Source of the DNA: Actinoplanes sp. M2I2
Lineage (GTDB): Bacteria > Actinomycetota > Actinomycetes > Mycobacteriales > Micromonosporaceae
NCBI RefSeq assembly: GCF_023544445.1
Contig: NZ_JALPVJ010000001.1
Span: forward strand, 62,001 to 126,000
Direction of reading: 5' to 3'
DNA length: 64,000 nucleotides
Shown here: piece by piece, positions 19,199 to 27,315 of the stretch
How positions within the stretch are numbered: the first letter of the stretch is position 1
Layout: each line of letters begins with the position of its first letter
Notes under the pieces: generated by a model
What the model was told of the DNA's origin: nothing
Seen by the model: only the letters and a program-made list of their open reading frames with translations
Databases searched by the model: none
Position numbers and translations under genes: made by a program

Positions 19199-19363
19199 TC
19201 AGCCGCCGACCAGGGGGATCAGGCGGATTAAGGAGACCTCGTTGTCGGGTGGCAATTGGGCGGCGATGACCGCGGACAACCGATAGGGCTGCGCGTTGTG
19301 GTGCGGCCCGTACTTACGGGTTGCGTTCAGCGCCCAGTCGAGGTCGCCGCGGCGCCACGGCAG
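19199..19363 (-). pseudogene. Orphan coding fragment, unidentified
   Basis: The 296-bp gap between 19177 and 19474 contains a minus-strand reading with good protein character (LPWRRGDLDWALNATRKYGP, then HHNAQPYRLSAVIAAQLPPD and IPLVGG) ending at 19199. An in-frame stop lies directly upstream at 19367, leaving no ATG/GTG start. It looks like the 3' end of a gene whose front has been lost. I do not recognise the family. Nothing else is visible in this gap. Confidence 0.35.
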
Positions 19364-19473
19364 AGTTCATGCCGAAGAGGTACGACAGAAATGTCGAGGG
19401 CCGGCAGGAAAGCGGGGAGGATCGGCGTGCGACAAGATGCCGCGCGGCCCGGGACGAGAACCGCAGACCGGCC

Positions 19474-20019
19474 TCACTGACCTGTGCGGCCGTCGATGCA
19501 CTCGCGCAGCAGGTCGGCGTGGCCGCAGTGGCGCGCGTACTCCTCCACCATGTGGATCAGGATGTCGCGCACGCTCGCCTCGCCGTCGCCGCCCGCGACC
19601 TTGGCCATCGCCCCCAGATCGGTCACGTCGTCCAGCCAGCGGTCGGCTGCGGCGATCTGCGCCCGCCAGCTCGTGAACGCCTCCTCGATTACGGCCGGGT
19701 CGGCCGTAGCACCGTGGAATTCCTCATCGCCGTCGGGCGACGAGTAGAGGCGCGGGACGTCGGGGTTGCCCTGCAACGTTCGGTAGAACCAGCCGTGCTC
19801 GACCCGGGCCATGTGCCGGATCAGGCCCAGCAGGCTCATGATGGACGGCGGCACCGAGCGGGTGGCCAGTTGCTCCGGGGTCAGGCCGTCGCATTTCAGG
19901 CCCAGGGTCAGGCGATAGTTCGTGAGGTACTCCCGGATAGTGGCCAGCTCGCCGACCGGTTGGCCGTACGTCCGCGGGTCGTCGCCGGGCGCTGCCCACA
20001 TTCCGTCGAAGTTCGTCAT
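19474..20019 (-). CDS. DinB-like (DUF664) metal-binding four-helix protein
   Basis: 181 residues with the DinB/YfiT-like four-helix pattern and three spaced His for metal binding (LIRHMARVEHGWF, IHMVEEYARHCGHADLLRE). Relatives are thiol-dependent transferases or detoxification enzymes using bacillithiol or mycothiol; in an actinobacterium mycothiol is the likely cofactor. The substrate cannot be told. ATG 20019. It lies 40 bp beyond urtE on the same strand, but its content gives no link to urea uptake. Confidence 0.88.
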   Translation of the reverse strand: MTNFDGMWAAPGDDPRTYGQPVGELATIREYLTNYRLTLGLKCDGLTPEQLATRSVPPSIMSLLGLIRHMARVEHGWFYRTLQGNPDVPRLYSSPDGDEEFHGATADPAVIEEAFTSWRAQIAAADRWLDDVTDLGAMAKVAGGDGEASVRDILIHMVEEYARHCGHADLLRECIDGRTGQ

Positions 20020-20059
20020 GATCCCTACCCTGGCCGACGGGCCGCACTCCCGCCAGCCA

Positions 20060-20752
20060 TTAAACCGTCAGGGCCTGCCGGACGGCCGGCTCGGCGCCCG
20101 TGCCGCCGTCGCCCGACGACGTCACCCGGCCGGCCTCGAGCACGTAGTAGCGCTGAGCCGCCTCGAGGGCGAAACCCACGTGCTGTTCCACCAGCAGGAC
20201 CGACATGCCGCCCCGGCCGGCGACGGCCAGGATGGTCTGCTCGATCTCGGTCACCACCGAGGGCTGGATGCCCTCGGTGGGCTCGTCGAGCAGCAGCAGG
20301 CGAGGACGGGTGATCAGGGCGCGGGCGATCGCGAGCTGCTGGCGCTGACCGCCGGAGAGCAGCCCGGCCCGCCGGCCCAGCAGCGGGCGCAGGGCCGGGA
20401 ACAGGTCCAGCGCCTCGGCCGTCGCCTCCCTGCCGTCCTTGCGACCATCGGCCACCAGCTGCAGGTTCTCGGCCGTGGTCAGGTGCTGGAAGCTCTGCTG
20501 ACCCTGCGGGACGTAGGCCATCCCGCGGGCCACCCGCTGGTGCGGCGCCAGCCGGGTGATGTCCTCGCCGTCCAGGAAGACGGCGCCCCGGCGCGGCTTG
20601 AGCAGGCCGACGGCGGCCCGCAACAGAGTGCTCTTGCCGGCGCCGTTGTGGCCGAGCACGGCGGCCACCCCGTTCTCCGGGACGGCCAGCGACACCCCGT
20701 GCAGCACGACGCTGCGGCCATAGCCGACGTGGACTTCCTCGAACGCGATCAC
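20060..20752 (-). CDS. urtE: Urea-type ABC transporter ATP-binding protein UrtE
   Basis: 230-residue ATPase of the branched-chain amino acid/urea (HAAT) family: Walker A GHNGAGKST, signature LSGGQRQQLAIARAL, Walker B LLLLDEPTEGIQPSVV, switch His in VEQHV. Wording such as GMAYVPQGQQSF and DEPTEGIQPS is typical of UrtE rather than LivF. GTG 20752 overlaps the urtD stop as GTGA. It is the last gene of the operon and, with UrtD, energises import through UrtB/UrtC. Confidence 0.93.
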   Translation of the reverse strand: MIAFEEVHVGYGRSVVLHGVSLAVPENGVAAVLGHNGAGKSTLLRAAVGLLKPRRGAVFLDGEDITRLAPHQRVARGMAYVPQGQQSFQHLTTAENLQLVADGRKDGREATAEALDLFPALRPLLGRRAGLLSGGQRQQLAIARALITRPRLLLLDEPTEGIQPSVVTEIEQTILAVAGRGGMSVLLVEQHVGFALEAAQRYYVLEAGRVTSSGDGGTGAEPAVRQALTV

Positions 20753-21480
20753 GACGCCCCCCGTCCCAGATAGACCTCCTGCACCCGCGGATCGGCCTGG
20801 ACCTCCGTCACCGAGCCCTCCGAGAGCACCTTGCCGGCGTGCATGACGGTGACCGTCCGCGCGTATCGGCGCAGGAAGTCCATGTCGTGCTCGATCACCA
20901 GGACGGTGCGGTCCCGGCTCAGCTCGCCGAGCAGGTCGCCGGTGGCGTCGCGCTCGCTCTGGCTCATGCCGGCCACCGGCTCGTCGAGCAGCAGCAGCCG
21001 GGCGTCCTGCACGAGCAGCATCCCGATCTCGAGCCACTGCTTCTGGCCGTGGGCCAGGGTGCCCGCGAGCTGGTCGCGCACCGCGCTCAGGCGTACGGTC
21101 TCCATCGCCTTCTCGACCTCGGCCGGGATCGACCGGCGGGTCCGCAGCAGGCTCCACGGTTTGCGGCTCCAGCCGGCCGCGATGTCGAGGTTCTGCAGCA
21201 CGGTGAGCTCTTCGAAAACCGCGGCCGTCTGGAACGTACGCCCGATGCCCAGCCGGGCGATCCGGTGGACCTTGCGGCCGAGCAGGTCCTGGCCGTCGAA
21301 GGCGACGTGCCCGGTGGCGCGGACCAGACCGGTGATCGCGTCGACCAGGGTCGTCTTGCCGGCGCCGTTGGGGCCGATGACGAAGCGGACGTCCCCTTCC
21401 GGCACTTCCAGGTCGACCCCGCCGACGGCGACGAAGCCGTCGAAGACCACGCGCAGATCGCGGACGCTCAGGCCGGTCAT
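20749..21480 (-). CDS. urtD: Urea-type ABC transporter ATP-binding protein UrtD
   Basis: 243-residue HAAT ATPase: Walker A GPNGAGKTT, Q-loop RTFQTAAVFEELTV, a divergent signature region LAHGQKQWLEIGMLL, Walker B RLLLLDEPVAGMS, switch His IEHDMDF. The AHGQKQWLEIGMLL form is characteristic of UrtD. ATG 21480 overlaps the urtC stop by 4 bp, and the 3' end overlaps urtE by 4 bp, so the operon is translationally coupled. It forms the ATPase pair with UrtE. Confidence 0.94.
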   Translation of the reverse strand: MTGLSVRDLRVVFDGFVAVGGVDLEVPEGDVRFVIGPNGAGKTTLVDAITGLVRATGHVAFDGQDLLGRKVHRIARLGIGRTFQTAAVFEELTVLQNLDIAAGWSRKPWSLLRTRRSIPAEVEKAMETVRLSAVRDQLAGTLAHGQKQWLEIGMLLVQDARLLLLDEPVAGMSQSERDATGDLLGELSRDRTVLVIEHDMDFLRRYARTVTVMHAGKVLSEGSVTEVQADPRVQEVYLGRGAS

Positions 21481-22565
21481 GCGGCCCCCTCCCGGACGAG
21501 CGGTGGCCGCTGATCGACCGCCGGCGGGGGAGCGGCCGCGCGCCGGCGGCGGACGAGCGACACGAGCGAGGCGATGCCGCCCGGCAGGAAGACGATCGGC
21601 AGCACGAACAGCAGGCCTTCGAAGTACGTCCACGCGGACGGGACCCGCTCCGACAGCGCCGTCTTGGCCCAGGCCACCGCGATCGCGCCCAGTGCCGGCC
21701 CGGCCAGGCTGGCCCGCCCGCCGACCGCGACCCCGATGACGAACTCGATGGACGGCACCACGCCGATCAGCGCGGGCGAGATGATGCCGACGGCCGGCAC
21801 GAACAGCGCGCCGGCCAGCCCGGCCATGCCCGCGGCGACGACGTACGCGACGAGTTTGACGTTGGCCGGGTCGTAGCCGAGGAACCGCACCCGCTCCTCG
21901 CCGTCGCGGACCGCCACGAGCAGTTCGCCGTAGCGGCTGCGCATGAGCTGCCACGTGATGCCCAGCATGGCCAGCAGGGCCACCGCGACGATGAAGTAGA
22001 TCATCCGGCGGTTGACCGGGTCGTTCAGGTCGTAGCCGAAGAAGCCGCGAATGTCGGTGAGGCCGTTGGTGCCGCCGGTCGTGCCCTGCTGGCCGATCAG
22101 CAGGATCGCGAAGGCGGCGGCGAGGGCCTGCGACAGGATCGCGAAGTAGGCGCCGCGGACCCGCCGCCGGAAGATCAGCAGACCGAGCAGGAGGGCCACG
22201 GTCATCGGCAGCAGGACCGTCGCCAGCAGCGCGAAGATCGGATTCTGGAACGGCACCCACCACCACGGCAGCGCGTCGAGCTGACCGTAGAGGGTCATGA
22301 AGTCGGGCAGGTTGCCCGGCCCGGCGTCGGCCAGCTTGAGATGCATCGCCATGGCGTAGCCGCCGAGGCCGAAGAACACGCCCTGGCCGAGCGCCAGCAT
22401 GCCGCCGCGGCCCCACGCCAGCCCGATGCCGACGGCCACGATCGCGAAGCACAGATACTTGGCCAGCAGGCCGAGCCGGAAGTCGCCCAGCAGCAGCGGG
22501 GCGACCGCGAAGAGCAGCACCGCGGTGATCCCGAAGCCGGCCAGGGCCCGCACCCGGGGGCTCAT
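21477..22565 (-). CDS. urtC: Urea-type ABC transporter permease UrtC
   Basis: 362-residue LivM-type permease with about 9-10 TM helices. Family segments seen: GRGGMLALGQGVFFGLGGYAMAMHL, RVRGAYFAILSQALAAAF, GGTNGLTDIRGFFG, VRDGEERVRFLGYD (the cytoplasmic EAA-like coupling loop) and the Gly-rich VGGRASLAGPALGA. ATG 22565 overlaps the urtB stop by 4 bp. Partner of UrtB in the membrane channel. Confidence 0.94.
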   Translation of the reverse strand: MSPRVRALAGFGITAVLLFAVAPLLLGDFRLGLLAKYLCFAIVAVGIGLAWGRGGMLALGQGVFFGLGGYAMAMHLKLADAGPGNLPDFMTLYGQLDALPWWWVPFQNPIFALLATVLLPMTVALLLGLLIFRRRVRGAYFAILSQALAAAFAILLIGQQGTTGGTNGLTDIRGFFGYDLNDPVNRRMIYFIVAVALLAMLGITWQLMRSRYGELLVAVRDGEERVRFLGYDPANVKLVAYVVAAGMAGLAGALFVPAVGIISPALIGVVPSIEFVIGVAVGGRASLAGPALGAIAVAWAKTALSERVPSAWTYFEGLLFVLPIVFLPGGIASLVSLVRRRRAAAPPPAVDQRPPLVREGAA

Positions 22566-23449
22566 GCCAGGCTCCTGGTCCGCAGGGTGAACAGGCCTTG
22601 GGGACGCCATTGCAGGAAGGCCACGATCGCCACGAAGACGATCACGCTGGCGACGCTGACGGTGGTCGTGTACTCCACCATGGACTGCAGGATGCCGAGG
22701 ACGAAAGCCACGATCACCGTTCCCTTCAGCTGGCCGATGCCGCCGACGACGACGACCAGGAACGCGTTGACGATGATGTTGGTGCCCATGGCCGGGCCGA
22801 TCGGGCCGATCAGGGTGAGCGCCACCCCGGCGATGCCGGCCAGGCCCGAGCCGATGAAGAAGGTGAGCCGGTCGACCCGGCCGGTGGCCAGTCCCGACAC
22901 GGCGGCGAGGTCGCGGTTCTGCACGACCGCGCGGATCCGGCGGCCGAGCGACGTCGTCTTGAGGACGATCGTCAGCGCGGCCACCGCGGCGAGGGCCAGC
23001 CCGAGGATGAAGAGCCGGCTGCTGGCGATCACGATGTCCTCGGTGATCCGGACGCTGCCGGTCAGCAGCTCGGGCGCCCGGGTCTGCACGTTGGGCGCGC
23101 CGAAGATGTCGCGGGCGGCCTGCTGCAAAATCAGCGAGACACCCCAGGTGACCAGCAGCGTGTCGAGCGGGCGGGCGTACAGGCGGCGGATCAGCAGCAC
23201 TTCGAGCAGGATGCCCATGAGGCCGGCCACCGCGAACGAGACCGGCAGGGCGATCAGCAGCGACGCCCCGGCGCTGGAGATGCTCTGCTGCAGGACATAG
23301 ACGGTGTAGGCGCCGGCCATGATGAACTCGCCGTGGGCCATGTTGATCACGTTCATCTGGCCGAAGGTCAGGGCCAGGCCGAGCGCGATGAGCAGCAGCA
23401 CCGCGCCGATGCTCACCCCGCTGAAGAGTTGACTGACGATCAGCGACAC
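22562..23449 (-). CDS. urtB: Urea-type ABC transporter permease UrtB
   Basis: 295-residue LivH-type permease: GQMNVINMAHGEFIMAGAYT, WGVSLILQQAARDIFGAPNV, RRIRAVVQNRDLAAVSG and VVVVGGIGQLKGTV are diagnostic, the NxxHGEF and WGVSLIL forms favouring urea over amino-acid systems. Two starts are possible: TTG 23455, or GTG 23449 that has AAGAAGGGG at a perfect 7-nt spacing; I chose the latter. It is separated from urtA by 57 bp holding a strong hairpin. Confidence 0.93.
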   Translation of the reverse strand: MSLIVSQLFSGVSIGAVLLLIALGLALTFGQMNVINMAHGEFIMAGAYTVYVLQQSISSAGASLLIALPVSFAVAGLMGILLEVLLIRRLYARPLDTLLVTWGVSLILQQAARDIFGAPNVQTRAPELLTGSVRITEDIVIASSRLFILGLALAAVAALTIVLKTTSLGRRIRAVVQNRDLAAVSGLATGRVDRLTFFIGSGLAGIAGVALTLIGPIGPAMGTNIIVNAFLVVVVGGIGQLKGTVIVAFVLGILQSMVEYTTTVSVASVIVFVAIVAFLQWRPQGLFTLRTRSLA

Positions 23450-23471
23450 GGGCAAACCCCTTCTTGGGTAC

Positions 23472-23496
23472 GGGGGTGGGGCCGCGCCCCACCCCC
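23472..23496 (-). terminator. Intercistronic hairpin between urtA and urtB
   Basis: A perfect 11-bp GC stem (GGGGGTGGGGC at 23472-23482, complement at 23486-23496) with a 3-nt loop, just after the urtA stop and before the urtB ribosome-binding site. No U-tract follows, so it probably stabilises the urtA 3' end or lowers read-through, giving more binding protein than permease, as is usual for ABC operons. Confidence 0.6.
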
Positions 23497-23506
23497 GCCG
23501 GGATCG

Positions 23507-24766
23507 TCAGGAGAGGCCGGTCGCCCAGCTGTAGCTCTTCAGGTACGGGTCCGGCTTCACGGGTTCACCGGAGTTCCAGACCTCCTCGATCAGCCCGTCC
23601 GAACCGATCTTGCCGATTCGGGCCGTCTTGAAGACGTGCTGCGTGGCGCCGTCCACCGTGACCAGACCCTCGGGCGCCTCGTAGGTGATGCCGCCGGCGC
23701 TGGCCGCCGCCTTCACCTTCTCGATCTCGAAGGAGCCGGCCTTCTCGGCCATCGCCTTCCACAGGTAGACCGAGGTGTAGGCCGCCTCCATCGGGTCGCT
23801 CGTGGGCTTGTCGGCCCCGTACTTCGCCTTGTACGCCTTCACGAACTTGTCGTTGGCCGCGCCCTCGGTGGTCTGGTAGTAGTTCCACGCCGTCAGCTGC
23901 CCGGCCAGGTACTGCGTGCCGATGCTCTTGACCTCCTCCTCGGCGATCGAGACGGAGACCACCGGCATCGACTCCGCGGTCAGGCCGGACGACTTGTACT
24001 CCTTGAAGAAGGCCACGTTGCTGTCGCCGTTCAGGGTGTTGAACACCGCGCTCGCGCCGGACGCCTTCACCTTGTTGACGATCGTCGAGAATTCGGTCGA
24101 CCCGAGCGGCGCATAGTCCTCGCCCAGCACCTTCATCCCGTTCGCGGCGGCGTACGCCTTAATGATCTTGTTGGCGGTGCGGGGGAACACGTAATCGCTG
24201 CCGACCAGGTAGACCGACGTCTTTCCGGCCGATTTGAGGTAATCGAGCGCGGGCACGATCTGCTGATTGGTCGTGGCGCCGGTGTAGAAGATGTAAGGCG
24301 ACTGCTCGAGCCCCTCGTATTGCACGGGGTAGAACAACAGCGCCTTGTTCTTCTCGAAGACCGGCTTGACCGCCTTGCGGCTCGACGACGTCCAGCAGCC
24401 GAAGACCGCGGCGACCTTGTCCTGGCTGATCAGTTTCTGGGCCTTCTCGGCGAAGGTCGGCCAGTCCGAGGCGCCGTCCTCGCTGACCGGGGTGAGCTGC
24501 TTGCCGAGCACGCCGCCGGCCGCGTTGATCTCCTCGACGGCGAGCTGGATCGCGTCGCGGACGGTGACCTCGCTGATCGCCATGGTGCCCGAGAGCGAGT
24601 TGAGCAGGCCGATCTTGACGCTGGCGCCGGAGGTGTCGACGACCGCGCCGCCGCCGGCCGGGGCGGCGGCCGAGTCGGCGGTCTTGGCGCCACAGGCGGT
24701 CAGCGCCGCGACTGTGCCGAGAGAGACGATGACGGTCGCCAGCCGGCGTCCGCGATTTCTGAACAT
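23507..24766 (-). CDS. urtA: Urea-type ABC transporter substrate-binding lipoprotein UrtA
   Basis: 419-residue lipoprotein: signal peptide ([14 protein letters not shown]) with lipobox LTAC (Cys25), then a two-lobe periplasmic-binding fold. The segments [38 protein letters not shown] and [20 protein letters not shown] are typical of UrtA. The start is ATG 24766 behind CAAGGAGGCTCC. Head of urtABCDE. A short-chain amide ligand cannot be excluded, since the amide and urea binders are close relatives. No urease gene lies in this window. Confidence 0.95.
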   Translation of the reverse strand: MFRNRGRRLATVIVSLGTVAALTACGAKTADSAAAPAGGGAVVDTSGASVKIGLLNSLSGTMAISEVTVRDAIQLAVEEINAAGGVLGKQLTPVSEDGASDWPTFAEKAQKLISQDKVAAVFGCWTSSSRKAVKPVFEKNKALLFYPVQYEGLEQSPYIFYTGATTNQQIVPALDYLKSAGKTSVYLVGSDYVFPRTANKIIKAYAAANGMKVLGEDYAPLGSTEFSTIVNKVKASGASAVFNTLNGDSNVAFFKEYKSSGLTAESMPVVSVSIAEEEVKSIGTQYLAGQLTAWNYYQTTEGAANDKFVKAYKAKYGADKPTSDPMEAAYTSVYLWKAMAEKAGSFEIEKVKAAASAGGITYEAPEGLVTVDGATQHVFKTARIGKIGSDGLIEEVWNSGEPVKPDPYLKSYSWATGLS

Positions 24767-25076
24767 GGAGCCTCCTTGCCCCTCGAGGGGCACGAGTCAG
24801 TGAGAATTCGTCATTCCGCGGCATGATCAGAAGACCCGTTCCGGCTGTTCACCCGGGGTCTGTTCAGCGGATCGGCGACCGTGCCGATCGATGAGTACGG
24901 CCAGTCTCGGGACGGCAGATTTCCGGCCCGTTTCCCGTCCCTTAATAGGTCGTTGCCGGAAATTCATATTGGCTGGAATGAATACCGTGACGCTCGCGGC
25001 GGTCGTTTCCGACGAGTGACGGGGATCACCTGATGGCGATCTACCGGGTAGGTTGGGAGGCACGAACGGAGGGTGC
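24767..25076. other. Divergent 310-bp control region urtA / 25077 gene
   Basis: No gene is supported here. It must hold the urt promoter and that of the 25077 unit. Ribosome-binding sites for both flanking genes are clear (CAAGGAGG for urtA, GGAGGGTGC for 25077). A relatively AT-rich patch (24951-24984, TTAATAGG ... AATTCATATTGG) is the likeliest core-promoter zone. I looked for a convincing GlnR box (GTNAC-n6-GNAAC) and did not find one. Confidence 0.5.
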
Positions 25077-26264
25077 ATGACGGAGCTCTACTCACGACGG
25101 TCGTTCCTCGCCGGCGTCCTCACCGCGGGCACGCTCTCCGCCGCGGCGGGCTACGTGCTGACGCGCCGCGAACCCGTACAGCTCAAGCTCGCGTCCGGTG
25201 TGGACAGCACCGGCGGCCGCCGGCTCCTCGTGACGATGTGGAACGAGCTGAACCCCGGCGCCCGCATCGAGCTCAAGGAGGTCAACAGCTCGACCCGCGA
25301 CCAGTACGACACGTTTCTGGGCACCCAGGCCGACATCTTCAACCTGGACGTCATCCACATCCCGCGCTTCGCCGAGGACGGCCGCATCGTCCCGATCACC
25401 CCGCGCGGTGAGCTCTCGCTGCTGCCGATGGTGCGCCGGCTCAGCGAGCGGGGCGACACCGGCGACTTCTGGGCCCTGCCGTTCAACACCGACGTGGGCA
25501 TGCTCTACCGGCGGGTCGCCGACAAGTCCGTGGCCGACGTCCAGCCCGAGCTCGGCGACGTCCTCGCGTCCTCGCCGGCCCGCTTCGTCGGGCAGCTCAA
25601 GACGGTCAGCCCGCAGACCGACGAGGCGTTCGTGGTCAACGTCCTGGAACACGCGCTGGCCCAGGACGAGGCGATCCTGACCGACGACGGCACACTCTCG
25701 TTCAGCCTGGGCCAGTGGCGTGCGGCGGTCGCCCCGCTGGCCGAGGCGATCAAGGCTCGCAAGGTCCGCATCGAGGCCGGCGAGGACGACACGCTCCGCA
25801 CGTTCCAGCGGTCCAACCTGCGCTTCATGCGCAACTGGCCGGTCTCGTACCCCGCGATCGACCGGGCCGAGCGCACCAAGAAGGACACTGCCGAGATCCG
25901 GCTCAGCAGCCTGCCGATCGGCATCATCGGCGGGCAGAGCCTGGCCGTCTCGGCGGCCAGCGAGCACCGGGAGGCGGCCGAGCTGGCGATCCACTTCCTG
26001 ACCAGCGCGACCTCGCAACTGCACCTGGCCAAGTACGGCTTCGCGCCCACCGGCCTCAACGCCTACATCGACGCCGGGCTGCGCGAGGCGCTGCCCCACC
26101 TCAACGGCATCCGGTACGCGGTCGAGTCGGCCCGGCCCCGGCCGATGCACCGCCGGTACACCGAGTTCGCCCAGCTCTTCGCCGACCACCTGCGCCGCTA
26201 CCTGTACGAGGACGAGCAGCTCACCCAGCGTTTCATCCAGGACATCCAGGGGGTGCTGCGGTGA
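25077..26264 (+). CDS. Tat-secreted solute-binding-like protein without transporter partners
   Basis: 395-residue protein. The N-terminus SRRSFLAGVLTAGTLSAAAG is a twin-arginine signal, and the mature part follows the family-1 extracellular solute-binding fold (LLVTMWNELNPGARIELKEV, FWALPFNTDVGMLYRR, EAAELAIHFLTSATSQLHLA). No Cys lipobox is seen. The start is ATG 25077 behind GGAGGGTGC. No ABC permease or ATPase is nearby; the next two genes overlap and encode a small membrane protein and a flavoprotein, so it may sense a ligand rather than import one. Confidence 0.85.
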   Translation: MTELYSRRSFLAGVLTAGTLSAAAGYVLTRREPVQLKLASGVDSTGGRRLLVTMWNELNPGARIELKEVNSSTRDQYDTFLGTQADIFNLDVIHIPRFAEDGRIVPITPRGELSLLPMVRRLSERGDTGDFWALPFNTDVGMLYRRVADKSVADVQPELGDVLASSPARFVGQLKTVSPQTDEAFVVNVLEHALAQDEAILTDDGTLSFSLGQWRAAVAPLAEAIKARKVRIEAGEDDTLRTFQRSNLRFMRNWPVSYPAIDRAERTKKDTAEIRLSSLPIGIIGGQSLAVSAASEHREAAELAIHFLTSATSQLHLAKYGFAPTGLNAYIDAGLREALPHLNGIRYAVESARPRPMHRRYTEFAQLFADHLRRYLYEDEQLTQRFIQDIQGVLR

Positions 26265-26635
26265 ACGACGTGGAGGTCGACGCCTGGCAGGTCCCGATCC
26301 TGGTCACCGCCGCGATCGTGCTCGTCGAGGCCGGCTTCAACCTGATCCTGCGCCACCGGGGTCTCGGCCCGCCGTCGCAGCGGCTGCGCACCGCCGGGTT
26401 CGGCGTCCTGGTGCTGCTGACGGTGACCGTCTTCGTGGCCGCGCTCGGACCGACCCGGGCCGACCAGCTGTCCAGTGTGGCCGCGGCGGTCGCCGCAGTG
26501 GTCGCGCTGTGGCTCACCTATCGCTCCTACAACACGGCAATCAAGCGGCCACCCGAGTCCCCGTCCCCGGGCGAGGAACTCGCCGGTAAGTCAGCGGTGG
26601 CGCCCGACGATCCAGGAGAATCCAGCCATGGGTGA
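26261..26635 (+). CDS. Small membrane protein in the solute-binding/flavoprotein operon
   Basis: 124 residues with three predicted TM helices (about 10-28, 42-60 and 66-84; for example FGVLVLLTVTVFVAAL and AAAVAAVVALWLTYRSY) and a Pro/Glu-rich cytoplasmic tail. The start GTG 26261 overlaps the previous stop as GTGA, and its 3' end overlaps the flavoprotein start by 8 bp, so all three are translationally coupled. It could anchor or relay the state of the secreted binding protein. No named family recognised. Confidence 0.75.
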   Translation: MNDVEVDAWQVPILVTAAIVLVEAGFNLILRHRGLGPPSQRLRTAGFGVLVLLTVTVFVAALGPTRADQLSSVAAAVAAVVALWLTYRSYNTAIKRPPESPSPGEELAGKSAVAPDDPGESSHG

Positions 26636-27182
26636 TTTGCGAGTGGTGGTCTGCGGCGGGTCGGCCGCGGGCGGAGTGCTCGGCCTGATCCGGGCGGCGT
26701 GCCAGCGCGGCTGGACGGTCGACGTCACGGCCACGAAGAGCGCGCTGGAGTTCCTCGACCCGTCCGAGGTCGCGCGGGCCAGCGGCCGCCCGATCCGCAC
26801 CACGTACCGCTTCGCGGCCGACGGCACCCGCATCTCGCCACCGGCCGACGCGATGATCGTGGCGCCCGCGACGTTCAACACGATCAACAAACTGGCCAAC
26901 GGCATCGCCGACACCTACCCGCTGAGCTCGATGGCCGACGTGATCGGCCGGGGCGTGCCCACGGTGCTGGTGCCCGCGGTCAACGAGCCGCTCGCCGCCC
27001 GCCGTCCCTTCCGCCGGTCCCTCGACGAGCTGCGCGCCGAGGGTGTCCGCGTCCTGTTCGGCCCGGTCGACGGCTGGGTCCCCGGCAGTGCCGCCCCCTT
27101 CCCCTGGATGAAGGCGCTCGACCTGGTCGAGGACGTCTTCGGATTGGCCCGGATGGACAGCCGCGCTTCGATGGGGGCATGA
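26628..27182 (+). CDS. HFCD-type flavoprotein
   Basis: 184 residues of the flavoprotein (phosphopantothenoylcysteine decarboxylase/UbiX-like) fold: an N-terminal VVCGGSAAGGVLGLIRAACQ nucleotide-binding turn, then DAMIVAPATFNTINKLANGI (the conserved APATxNTxxKxAxGI signature that contacts FMN) and TVLVPAVNEPLA. It is too short and isolated to be CoaBC. ATG 26628, behind AGGAGAATCC, overlaps the preceding stop. It probably binds FMN; substrate and role in this operon unknown. Confidence 0.87.
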   Translation: MGDLRVVVCGGSAAGGVLGLIRAACQRGWTVDVTATKSALEFLDPSEVARASGRPIRTTYRFAADGTRISPPADAMIVAPATFNTINKLANGIADTYPLSSMADVIGRGVPTVLVPAVNEPLAARRPFRRSLDELRAEGVRVLFGPVDGWVPGSAAPFPWMKALDLVEDVFGLARMDSRASMGA

Positions 27183-27315
27183 CCCGTCGCTCCCGGTGAG
27201 AGCGCGGCCTGACGGCCGTTCCCGCGGATGACCTGACCCGGCGGAGGGACGGTCGGAGGTGACCGCTGTCCGATAGTTGCTTGGCTGCGCTGACCTGCGT
27301 GTCTAGCCTGAGCGC

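Noticed and set aside
24767..25076. GlnR binding box in front of urtA
   Set aside because: Only isolated GTGAC and GAAAC words were found, not the spaced GTNAC-n6-GNAAC pair.
25077..26264. Ordinary ABC sugar-import operon
   Set aside because: No permease or ATPase follows; the overlapping downstream genes encode a small membrane protein and a flavoprotein.
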